Assembly (NCBI GenBank): GCA_001972305.1
Contig: BDDD01001816.1
Coordinates: forward strand, 124,001 to 188,000
Length of the DNA stretch: 64,000 nt
Source: Cephalotus follicularis
Lineage: Eukaryota > Streptophyta > Magnoliopsida > Oxalidales > Cephalotaceae
Direction: 5' to 3'
This document shows, piece after piece, positions 48,940 to 58,845 of this stretch (the first letter of the stretch is position 1; each line of letters opens with the position of its first letter). The notes beneath the pieces are model-generated. The model was not told where the DNA came from and searched no databases. It saw nothing but the letters and a program-made list of their open reading frames with translations. A program made the position numbers and the translations under genes.

Positions 48940-49434
48940 ATAAATATATTTAATGAGATTATATATAATTAATGAGATTAATTATATTAAAGAAAGAAAG
49001 AAATTTAAAAGGAAATGGATTCCTTTTAAATAAGAGGGATGGTTGAATTGGGAGATGGTTTTTAAGCGGGATTAGTTTAGCAGCTAATATATAAACACAT
49101 CTCCGTATTCACAATTAAGACTTTTGCTCTATTTTGAAAAACCCTAGCCACCTCTCTCTTTCTCTCACTCATACAATCAAGTGTTGATAGCTTGCAAAGC
49201 AATTGTGTTGGAGATTGAAGCTTGGTGTGGATACCTTGGATGCTTTCTATACTTGGAAGCTAGAACCGTTCCAAATGTTCAACAAGTAGCTGTACTTTTG
49301 AAAGCAAGAAGACTCATTGGAAGAAGGAAGGAGCCGCTCCATTCATATGAATAATTCCGCCTGCTCCTCCCTATTGTTTTATATCTAACTATATATGTAT
49401 GCTCAAAAGATCCTAGAAACGAACCATATGGCTT
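48940..49434 (+). repeat. 3' LTR of element C, second remnant
   Basis: Aligns with about 25,425-25,925 of the 5' LTR (ACCCTAGCCACCTCTC and GAACCATATGG segments). The sequence of B's 5' LTR resumes at 49,435. Confidence 0.93.
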
Positions 49435-50108
49435 GATTTTTTTGATGAAGACACTTGCACGAAGGACAAAACAATTTCCCAAATCGCAGGTCAGAGCGTC
49501 CAGGCGAAGGAAAAGAAAAATAGCATAGAATAGTGGGCAATAACATACTTAAATAGAAAAAGGAGATAAATTCGGCTGGGATGAGGAAAGAAGGGAACAC
49601 AATCTGATGGATAAGAGAGAGAGGAGGATTTTGGTGAATTTGAGAGGAAGGAGGAGAGATTTTGGGTGAGGGAGTTAAGAGAGGGAGAGATAAACGGGAG
49701 CGATAAGAGAGAGAGAGAGAGAGAGAAGGAAAATAAAAGAAAAAGGATTTTGTTTATAAAAAAGTTTTAAAATAAAATTTAATTAAAAAAACTGATTTAT
49801 AAATAAAATAAAAATAAATAGAAAGAGAGAGAGAGAGAGAGAAGGAAAATAAAAGAAAAAGGATTTTGTTTATAAAAAAGTTTTAAAATAAAATTTAATT
49901 AAAAAAACTGATTTATAAATAAAATAAAAATAAATAGAATAAACATAAACCTTACCAAAACACATACACATACACATACTAACATACCCAAAAGTCAAGG
50001 CCGGTATCAGTCAACCCCAAACACGTAACCCAACATAAAGTAGACAGGCGACATTGCAAAACAGATTAAAAGTTTGAAAATATACGCACGCACAAACAGG
50101 GTATTACA
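49435..50108 (-). repeat. 5' LTR of element B, second part
   Basis: Continues the LTR of 22,019-24,197 beyond element C and matches 16,664-17,211 of the sister LTR. It ends in GGGTATTACA and is followed by the CATTC duplication. Contains a private 116-bp tandem duplication. Confidence 0.92.
49707..49937 (-). repeat. 116-bp tandem duplication in B's 5' LTR
   Basis: The block from the GA repeat through GGAAAATAAAAGAAAAAGG to AAATAAATAGAA is present twice with essentially no differences. The sister LTR (16,927-17,050) has it once, so it arose after B inserted. Confidence 0.95.
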
Positions 50109-50113
50109 CATTC
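50109..50113. repeat. Target site duplication of element B, right copy
   Basis: CATTC, matching 14,504-14,508. Confidence 0.9.
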
Positions 50114-50485
50114 GATCGATCGCTTAGCAATTACGGCTTATTCGGTTGGTCACTTACCCATTACGGCTCATGCGGTCAATCTATTAATCGCTATACAGTT
50201 CATAGCCCTCACTAACTCATCCAAAGTTTGCTCATTATGTGCACCCTCTTGTGCAACAACTGACTCAGCTTCCTGATTAACTTTCCTTAGTCGTCCAACT
50301 CTACGTGCCATCAATGAAACAAAACCGAGATGGGGTAAAACAAAGAGAGACAGAAATTCTGAATAACAAGGACATACCGAAAAGACTATTAAGGAATAGC
50401 CCTAACCCAAATGTCTAGTCATCTCATAGGTCAAACCTAGATAGGTCTTCTAAGGAAAAGAAAACCTATTCTCTGATACCAAAAC
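50114..50485 (-). other. Internal region of element A, right part, with gag-like start
   Basis: After the primer site, a short minus-strand reading at 50,168-50,311 begins MARRVGRLRKVNQEAESVVA and resembles the first residues of a Gypsy gag; it does not go on into a capsid domain. The rest, next to B, has the same CGATC-rich repeat style as the left part of A. The element is non-coding apart from this remnant. Confidence 0.65.
50470..50481 (-). other. Primer binding site of element A
   Basis: On the minus strand TGGTATCAGAGA, four bases from the 5' LTR end at 50,486. Confidence 0.88.
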
Positions 50486-53173
50486 TGTAACACCCCTAAT
50501 TCGGACTCGGGATGTCACCCCCGATTCGGGATCGGGATGTCACACAAAACTAACTTACAGAATCATATCAGAATAAAACAATTTATCCTTTACTTAAGTC
50601 ATCAAAACTATAAATTCGAAACGTTACTATAAACTCAAATCTAAGAATTATATTCAGATCAAAACTAAAACTCGATGTCTCAATAAATCTCTAAAGGTCT
50701 GCACATGACTACAATAATCAATTGAAATAATAATGTTTGATCTTCTAACTAATTCTCTGATATCCGGGTGGAACACTCATCACACTAGCCCATGCTTCCC
50801 CTGAATACCTGCCGCATGGAAAGAAAAACGCTGTTGAGCAAACCTCGGTATAAACAAGAATATAAAACAGTAAGCGAAAATTTGAAAGATAAATAAATAT
50901 CTTAAAATCATGATTTTCCTGTAAAAAACGATTAAAATATACTTTCATAAGTAAAACAGAATATTCATATCAAACAGTTATAAAGTCACATCATTTTCGA
51001 ATATTCAAATCTTCTGAATTTTCCAAATTTCTAAAATCATCAGAATAGCAAAATATCATCATTTATCCGATTTCATAATTCGATACAGAGATCCGATGTA
51101 CATATAATATGCAAGGGGTTCATGACGCCACATGCCAAATGGAATGACGTGTATGACACTACACAATCAATTCCTAGAATCCGAATCTGATAATATTTAG
51201 AGTCGACTCATACGTCTCAAATGGATCCATACCCTACCCTCGGGATATATATATATATATATAGATGTCGTAGACCGATCATACCACCACGGTAGGTGTC
51301 ATGTCCTCCGTGCCAAAGAACATGCCTATGAGACCTCATAGGTAAGTATAACTCTGTATGTCATTATGCCAAAATATTGTTTTATTCGAAAAACAATTTA
51401 AAACATAAACAGATTTTCTAAACAGTTTCTGAACATATCTGAAAACAATAATCATATCCGTATCCGAAAATTAACATACTTCTGAAAGTGAAAGTCATGT
51501 TTGTTTAATAGAAATCATCATACTTTTGAAAGTGAAAGTCATACTCGTCAATTAACATACTTTCGATAGTGAAAGTTACGCTCAAATTTATAAAATTAGT
51601 AAAATTAAACTTTATTCATAAAGTAATAAAACAGACTTTATAAAACCGAATAAGTATCCGATCCGTACATATTCATAAACCAAAAGGAGTAACGGAGAGT
51701 TCGTACTAAAAACAATATTGAATCCATTTCAATAAAATCAGAAGAATAGCCAAGAACGAGAAATATCCGTACCTATTCATTAAACAATAAAACTGACTTT
51801 ATGCAATTCAAATCAAAGGATGATAAGCAAGAACGAAGAATCTGTACTTTATTCATAAAAGTAAAACTAACTTTTTACTCTAATAAAATCAATAGGAGAG
51901 TATCAAGGAATGAAACATCCGCACCTCATGCAATCACCAAAATAATATATATCGATAATTCTCTAGACCGCTCCTCGGTTGTTGCAAATATCTAACAGAA
52001 ATAAAATCATTAAAATAAGGACTTGAAATAAAATCAGACCTCGACTCATGGGTCACTATACACTGATCATGACCATATAAGATAATGATAGGTTTGATAA
52101 GTCCAATTGGCAGAAGCCTCGCCTAAACATAATTTCAAATTCACTAAGGTACATTCAAGTGGTCGTCAATATCATTCAATTTCGAATCGTAAAACAAGTT
52201 CATCTCATAATATCACAAAAACAGATATAGAAATACAGAATTCAACAGAAAATAGAATTTAACAGATCAATGTTTGAAGTTTACCGAAAGCAGACGGAAT
52301 GGACCAGTGAGCCAAAATCACACCGCGAAATTGGAACATATCATGCCTAAACGGAAAACGGAGTTAGAAAATGTTATCATAAACGCGTCGCTGGGGACTA
52401 CCGGCGTGTGGGCTCAGCGCCGCTGTTGGCCGGCGCGTGTCTGTCACGCGCGGTCACCGATCTGCTACAAGAAAAGGAGGATCTGAAGTGCCAGATGTCG
52501 GGGATCATGGATATGGGGCACGTTTGTCGAGGCATCGCTGCATATGGCCGGAACGAACGCATTTTACTATGGTTAACTTTACCATCGATCCGCGCTGCCG
52601 GCGTGGCCATGGGTTAGGGCTGGTCGGGTTCGCTTCGTCTTAATGCCAGGATACTGATTCTGGGCTCGCCTTGTCATGATGGTCACCAGAGCTGAAGAAT
52701 TGACCCAAACCAGAGGCGGGAGAGAGAAGTCAATCGCGAGCGCAAAAGGGCCATTTTCTGGTGCAGGGATGGCGTTCGGTGTGCTCAGGACCCCGTGGGG
52801 GTTCTACCGTTACCTTCACCGGTGTCATATCGCCATAGGCGTCGACGGTAGAGGTAGAGAAGGGAAGAGGAAAGGGGATAGTGGAGAGAGAAATAGGGAG
52901 AGACGGTGTGAGAGAAAGAGAGAATGGGAGAGAAAAGAAAAGAATATAAAAAAGAGGGTTTTTGATTTTTAAAGGCTGAAATTGGGGTTTAACACTTAAA
53001 TAAAAGCCAAAATATTCATACGCTCCCACTAAGATAAGGCTAATACTCACTTAGCCTATCCAAGAGCAAAACAAACCGAAAATGGGCAGTCCACATACCA
53101 AAAAGAAATCGACAGCCCTCACAAAAAAAATCAAAAGTTTCAAAAATTTAATATAGAAAAATGGGGTATTACA
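50486..53173 (-). repeat. 5' LTR of element A (2.7 kb)
   Basis: From TGTAACACCCCTAATTCGG to GGGGTATTACA. Related in sequence and layout to the LTR of B (for example the CCACATGCCAAAT block near 51,130 and the CCGCATGGAAA block near 50,812). It contains tandem TGAAAGTGAAAGTCA-type units at 51,475-51,580. Near 52,380-52,860 there is a GC-richer stretch, then a GA-rich one; short readings there look accidental. Confidence 0.88.
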
Positions 53174-53578
53174 GTTCCCACCATAGAGACATGAGGGTTC
53201 AGCTAGGGTTCACCAACCCTAGCTACAACCCATTTCCATGTACCACAAACAAAGAAAGAGGAAAGAGATGATTGCCAATAGGTGATGCCTCCTTCCTTCA
53301 AGACTAGCTCCCTCTACACTTTAATCCCAAAAACACCAAGGATCTCCAATTCCTCCTTAAGCCACGGATAAGGAAGACGAAATGTTGGAGTCCAAGTGTT
53401 TAACCTATACTAAAACCCTCTAGGTAAAGATAAGATGCAGTATATAAGTTATCTCCACCTATAGAGAGCTTTGATGGGTGAAAGGTTGGTTAAAAATGGC
53501 ATTGTCTTCAAACAAGACATTTTTGGCCTAGACGGCTAGTGTAAGATGAGATGCAATGAAGAGAAACAGCACCGACTA

Positions 53579-53615
<37 letters not shown>

Positions 53616-54480
53616 TGTGTTGTGAGAAAAGTATATCTTGTCCCATGTGACCTCTTGTCCTTTTGTCATTAAAGAAAACCTTCTTTAATTCTTTTTGTCC
53701 TCTCTCATTTAATGCTCTAGTACAACTCTCTAGCTTCTTGAACACACTTCTCTTTTCCCACCAACTTTTCTTAAGTTGACAAGTCCCAAGTGTCTGCCCA
53801 GCATGGCGTCAATGCCATGTGTCTTTTCTTACCAAGGCGTCAATACCAACGATAAGATGAAATAGGCTATCTCATCCCGTCAAGACGTCAACGCATGCCA
53901 TTCATGGCTTTAACGTTTAAGTCTCTGGTTTATGTAGTGTCAACACATGCTCTTCATGGCGTCGATGCCCAAGACATAGGATGAGGCAATCTCTTCTATT
54001 TTCAATCCTTCTGCTTTGAATATTTCATCGTGGTATTGCATGCACTTAAATCCAACAAATGAATTACTCACTAGCAAAGTAACATCTCCGTGATGTTATC
54101 GTTTCACTAAATGACATGCGTCCCTCATATGTCAACCTGTTCAAAGCCAGGCAGGACCTGACAGCCTGTCGATCTCTGGTATGATGATAAATTCCCATAA
54201 CATCCCGATTTCTGGTAAGACTATTCTAATAGTAACCAACTATCAGAACAGCCCTGGTGTGAGCGCCAGTCACCCCCAAGATCCCTGTATTACCGTCTCT
54301 ATCTATCATAGTCCGAATAGCCAGTAATTTACTCAGTCATCGGCATATGTGTCATGTTTCCCTCGTCATACTTAGGTCTGATCATAGCCTAGGGATTGGA
54401 TGAATGTCACCCTTAGATTTTCTATGATGACTATAAATCTATGAATGCATTGAGACTATCGGTAGATCTCCCATGGAAGC
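53174..54480 (-). other. Non-coding flank, probably LTR/3' region of Copia fragment J
   Basis: No gene seen. It holds a GA microsatellite (53,580-53,612), a cluster of GGCGTCAATGCC and GCGTCGATGCC units (53,795-53,975) and, at 54,085-54,480, minus-strand sequence in the style of a Copia LTR next to the J coding fragment. A polypurine tract or exact LTR ends could not be fixed. Confidence 0.5.
53580..53612 (+). repeat. (GA)n microsatellite
   Basis: About 15 GA units. Confidence 0.95.
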
Positions 54481-56297
54481 CTATCGTTTGCAGTCCACCT
54501 ATGCCCGAGTCATTCTCAGATATTTAAGTATCCCCTTGACTATTTCCCAGTGTTTCTCACCAGGATGGGACTGAAATCTACTAGCCATTCCCAAGACGTA
54601 TGCGACATCAGGTCTAGTACATAGGATGTTGTACATGATAGAGCAAACAGTCGAAGCATATGGCTGCCTACTCATGCGAGCCCTCTCCTCATTTGTCTGT
54701 GGAGACATCCTCTTGGAGAGGTGAATTCCCTAGCCAATCGGAAAAAGGACAAGCTTGGAATTCTCAAGGCCATACCGTTACTGCACCTTACTGATGTACT
54801 GGCTTTGGGAAAGTCCTAAAAACCAATTACATCTATCTCTATAGATCTTTATACCCAATATGTAGGAAGCCTCTCCCAAATCCTTCATGGAGAAGTTATT
54901 GGACAACCATACTTTAATGAACTGCAACATACCCACATCATTCCCTATGATTAGTATGTCATCCACGTATAGTACCAAGAAAGTGATGTTTGGGCCATCC
55001 TATTTCTGGTAGACACAAGGCTTTTCAACATTTTTGATGAAATTGAAAGTCTTAACAGTCTCGCAAAAACGGATGTTCCAGCTACGGGATGCTTGCTTAA
55101 GACCGTAGATAGACCTTTGGAGCGTACACACTCTCTGTGGATGCCCCTTGGATGTAAACCCGTCGGGTTGGGACATATAAATGCCCTCTTCAAGAAAGCC
55201 ATTCAAGAATGATGTCTTGACATCCATTTGCCATATCTCATAATTGTAATGAACGGCAATAGCAAGCAATATCCGGACGAACTTAAGCATAACAGGTGGT
55301 GAGAAAGTTTCGGTGTAGTCGACACCTTGTCTTTGCCTATACCATTTCGTAACCAATCTCGCTTTGTAAGTCTCTATCTTACCATCAGCGCCAATCTTCC
55401 TCTTGAATATCCATTTACAACCATTAGGGTTAATACCCTATGGTGCATCAACCAAGTTCCATACTTGGTTGGTGTCCATATAGTCCATCTCAAATTTCAT
55501 GCCCTCTAGCCATGCCCTAGAGTCAGTGTCTTCACTGCTTCCTCATAACTGACAAGCTCATCATCATCGATGTTGTTGAGTTCATTAGTGCCCTCAATGA
55601 GAAAGCCATATCTCTTGGGGGCAATCAGAACTCTACCTGATCTCAACTCCTGAGGAGTGCCTAACTGAGATACAATCTCAGGTTGGGAACCTTCCCTAAC
55701 TATTTCTGTAGAGGGTTGAACTTCTAATTCCTCCTCATCCTGTGGGCTTTCACAAGGTGATAACTCTCTCAGTTCCACCTTGCTCCCACTACTCCCTGCA
55801 AGCAGGTATTACTTATGTAGGAATGTAGCAGTTCGCGAAATAAATACCTTTCGATCCCTGTGATGGTAAAAGTAGTATCCTCTTGACTCTTTCGGATACC
55901 CCACGAACTGGAAACGATCTGCCCGTGCCTCCAGCTTAGTAGTCTCATGCCTCCTAACATAAGCTCGACAGCCCCATAACCTCAAATGGTTTAGGCTAGG
56001 TTTCCTCCCTTTGTATACCTTGAAATGAGTGGAGGGGACGGATTTGGAAGGAATCCGGTTTAGGATGTGCGCTGCCGCCTACCGTGCATAACCCAAGAAT
56101 GATATAGGAAGATCCGCGAAAGACATCATGGACAGGACCATATTCATCAACGTCCGATTCCTCCGTTCAGACAAACCATTATGCTATGGTGTTCCAGGAG
56201 GTGTCCATTGAGAGAGAATTCTGTTATCCCTACGATAACCTTGGAATTCAACAGATAGGTATTCACCACCTCGATCTGACCGAAGGATCTTAATGGG
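54480..56297 (-). pseudogene. Fossil Copia pol fragment J (integrase to reverse transcriptase)
   Basis: Read on the minus strand from about 56,297: integrase core segment (RSDRGGEYL, then a TPPGTP-like part), integrase C-terminal region near 55,800-56,090, an acidic linker, then reverse transcriptase with QMDVKTSFLNGFLEEGIYMS, RSIYGLKQASRSWNIRF, VLYVDDILIIGNDVG and LGEASYILGIKIYRD, and a short piece beyond RT (IVKGILKYLRMTRA). Clearly Ty1/Copia; similar in plan to C but a different copy on the other strand. No gag or protease is visible. Broken, with many breaks. Confidence 0.88.
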
Positions 56298-56364
56298 GAG
56301 ACTAGAGCATTATTAGTATAATTATATTATATCCAAATGTGCGACCTACTCAGTCATCCACGGG

Positions 56365-56505
56365 TATAGGTGACCTCTACAGTCATCTCTCTTATGTGTG
56401 ACCACTACAGTCATCTCTCATTGGTGACCTCTACAGTTATGTCTTGTATGGGTGACCTTCGACCATCTCTCTTACCGGTGACCTCTATTGTCATCTCTGG
56501 TACTA
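56365..56505 (+). repeat. ~30-bp tandem repeats in LTR H
   Basis: Five units of GGTGACCTCTACAGTCATCT type with changes. Confidence 0.88.
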
Positions 56506-56650
56506 CTCTTATTATTGTATATTTAATGCTACTAACTATTTAACTTAGAGAAGGTAATGTAGTATGCCTAATCAATGCGAGTTTGCCACTGCGCTCTTAG
56601 GCGCCATCCGATTGGGCGCTAATCTTCTCTGCGTCATGAAGGACTGGTGT

Positions 56651-56930
56651 GCTCGGCATGCGAGGACTATGATGCTCGGCGACCATGTGAACCGGTCTGC
56701 TCAGCATGCGAGAACTAGTATGCTTGGCGACCATGTGGACTGGTTTGCTCGGCATGCGAGGACGAGTATGATCGGCGATAATGTAGATTGGTCTGCTTAA
56801 CATGCTAGGACTAGTATGCTCAGCGACCTTGTGAACTGGTCTACTCAGCATGCGAGGACTTGTATGCTCAGCAACCATGTTGACTAGTCTACTCGGCATG
56901 CAAGGACTAGTATGACTTCGAGCTAGGAAG
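56651..56930 (+). repeat. 48-bp tandem repeats in LTR H
   Basis: About six units made of two related halves, GCTCGGCATGCGAGGACTA and GCTCGGCGACCATGTGGACT. As 48 is a multiple of three, both strands show repetitive open readings, which I take to be a by-product. Confidence 0.9.
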
Positions 56931-57743
56931 GTCTGAGTCCTCTGGAGTCCTCTGCAGGTTGGCTAGAATCCTCTGCCTCTTCATTTCTTCAAGTACTGAG
57001 ATACGCCATAACAATTATCTTACCTTGGCAACTCCAATATCCACTGTTCAACGCAGCAACCTAATTCTAACGTTAACTAAATCCTAATCTAACAACCACA
57101 TCAATGCGAGCAAACAACACAAAATCAACAAATACACGATACAACACACATACAATCACAGACATATCTGTCAAACATCAGGCACATAGTAAACCTACCT
57201 CGATTATTTTTTAAAATGGAGAACACAAAACTCTTTACTCGGATTCTGGACTTCCTCTTATCTAACAACAGTTGCGTATCCAAGCTCTCTTCTTCCACTT
57301 CGCTCTCCCGCTGCTTTTCTCAAGTTCAGAGATGAAGATATATATAGGGAAGCAGGAGGCATCAGATTCTCAAAGGCGCCTTCCCTTTTGTCTTCTTCCT
57401 TCTCGTGACACCAGGCCCCATCTTTCTCTCTTTTCTCCTTTCTCTCAACCGCTCTAGAATGGGGAAAAAGAAAAAGAATCTTCCAAAACCATGGCTCATG
57501 GGTGATGGCCCTCTTTTATATTCATACAGTGAAGATTCCAGAAACTCCTCAGAAATTCTAATCGCCTCACTCCAATTGGCCAGCTCTCTTCCGTTTCTCT
57601 CTTCACCGCCCAACACTTCACTTCTACTATTCATGTCCAAATTGGCCCAATAGGAAGAGAATAATTTCCAAGGCCCATATCAATATAGAAATATCATTTA
57701 TATATTTTATAAGAATTGTAGATGTATTATTTGGGATATTACA

Positions 57744-58845
57744 TCCTCCTTTCCTAAAAGAAATCTCGTCCCGAGATTTCTTAGGGTCAAAATAAATGTG
57801 GGTATAAGGCATTTATATCTTCCTCTCTCTCGCAGGTAGCTTCCTTCACTCCGTAGTGTTGCCGTAATACCTTTCCCAAAGGAATGGCTTTGTTTCTCAA
57901 TTGCTTAATCTGACAATCGAGGATCTGGATAGGTATTTCTTCAAAACTCATATCCGTCCTCAATTCCAATGGCTCCCATTGCAACACATGAGAAGGATTC
58001 GGATGGTACTTTTTTAACATTGAACATGGAATACATTATGTACATCCGCTAGGCCGGGTGGTAAGGCAAGTCATTAGGTGACGACACCAACTCTCTCAAG
58101 GATCTCATAAGGTCCTATAAATTGAGGGGCTAGCTTTCCTTTCTTGCCAAACCTCATAATCCCTTTAATCAAATAGACTTTAAGGAATACATGATTGCCA
58201 ATGGCGAACTCTAACTCTCGCCTGTGATGGTCTACATAACTTTTCTGTCTGCTTTGTGTTGTTAAACACATTTCTCTGATAATCTTCGTCTTCTCAGTTG
58301 TTTCTTGCACAATCTTAGGTAACAAAAGACTCTGGTCACCAACTTCAAACCAGCAGACTAGGGTTCTACATTTTCGTCCATAGAGAGCCTCGAATGGTGG
58401 TGCCATGCCAATGTTAGCATGATACTCGTTATTGTACGAGAACTCTACTAATGATAGGTGTTAGTCCCAATTGCCACCCCAATCTAAAATGCGAGCTCGC
58501 AACATGTCTTCCAGGCTGTCAAGAGTCCTCTCAAACTGACCATCAGTCAGGGGATGAAAAGCTGTGCTGAAATTTAGCTGAGTACCAAAAGCTTCTTGCA
58601 GTTTCCTCCAAAATCGCGATGTGAATCGGCGGTCTCTATTAGACACCACGTTAATTGGAACTCCATGGAGTCTAACAATTTATGCAATGTACATAGTTGC
58701 TAACATTGTAAAAGAATAAGTGGTCTTGATTGCAAGAAAATGATTTGGTAAAGCGGTCCACGATTATCCGTATAGCATCGCGGTCAGTCTTCATTATGGG
58801 TAGTTTGGTTACAAAATCCATTGTAATATGTTCCCACTTCCATTG
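57744..58845 (-). pseudogene. Element K: fossil chromovirus pol 3' part (integrase and chromodomain)
   Basis: On the minus strand: integrase core ([11 protein letters not shown] at about 58,835, then [20 protein letters not shown] and [20 protein letters not shown] near 58,500-58,650), the PPFEALYGRKCRT segment near 58,400, the integrase C-terminal part, and a chromodomain at 57,787-57,950 (ILDCQIKQLRNKAIPL, EEDINALYPHLF) of Tekay/Del type. The rest of K is displaced to the right by X and Y and lies outside the window. Broken, with several breaks. Confidence 0.88.

Larger units (their letters stand above)
24198..49434 (+). mobile_element. Element C: Ty1/Copia element inserted in the 5' LTR of B
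   Basis: 5' LTR 24,198-26,010 (TGTTAGAGATGAAG to GGTTCCAACA), iMet-type primer site, a long leader, gag at 27,679, then protease, integrase and reverse transcriptase in Copia order (integrase before RT). The remainder of the 3' LTR is seen at 45,093-45,581 and 48,940-49,434. It is interrupted by D, E, F and G. Its own parts total about 8 kb. The flanking B sequence is recognisable on both sides, which proves insertion into the LTR. Broken, with many breaks, and parts of the 3' half are not present in the window. Confidence 0.88.
14509..50108 (-). mobile_element. Element B: Ty3/Gypsy chromovirus, Tekay/Del-like
   Basis: A complete layout on the minus strand: 3' LTR 14,509-17,211, polypurine tract, pol with chromodomain, gag, primer site at 22,001-22,012 and 5' LTR 22,019-24,197 continuing at 49,435-50,108 around element C. 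It is flanked by CATTC on both sides. Domain order (gag, protease, reverse transcriptase, RNase H, integrase, chromodomain) is that of plant chromoviruses, and the chromodomain resembles the Tekay/Del type. The LTRs differ at about one base in ten over the first 345 bases, an age of a few million years under usual plant rates. Broken, with many breaks. Confidence 0.92.
12816..53173 (-). mobile_element. Element A: outermost, nearly non-coding (LARD-like) LTR element
   Basis: Recognised from a 3' LTR end and polypurine tract at 12,816-12,960 and from a primer site and full 5' LTR at 50,470-53,173, both in minus orientation. Between them lie 12,923-14,508 and 50,109-50,485, which become continuous once element B and its one CATTC copy are set aside. 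The internal region is then only about 1.96 kb. It has a short gag-like start and degenerate tandem repeats but no recognisable pol, so A fits a large non-autonomous derivative (LARD-like). Its LTR is clearly related to that of B. Left LTR rearranged, element broken. Confidence 0.75.
56298..57743 (-). repeat. LTR H: 3' LTR of element K (left end not fixed)
   Basis: Ends in GGGATATTACA at 57,743 and is followed by a minus-strand polypurine/3' region (AAATCTCGTCCCGAGATTTC at about 57,761) and K's pol, so it is K's 3' LTR. It holds two sets of tandem repeats (56,365-56,505 and 56,651-56,930), then a CT-rich part with a GGCGCC motif. The left end meets Copia fragment J without a clear TG terminus. 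Confidence 0.7.

Noticed and set aside
48940-49434. A separate second Copia insertion
   Set aside because: The segment aligns with the middle of C's own 5' LTR in the same orientation and B resumes beside it, so it is the remainder of C's 3' LTR.
52274-52972. Several overlapping readings of 68-106 residues in the A 5' LTR near 52,274-53,050
   Set aside because: They lie in a GC-richer then GA-rich part of a defined LTR and give low-complexity, charged peptides without domains.
56564-56899. Repetitive open readings on both strands in LTR H
   Set aside because: A 48-bp tandem repeat is a multiple of three, so any open unit stays open. No start context or domain, and the unit is non-coding in style.
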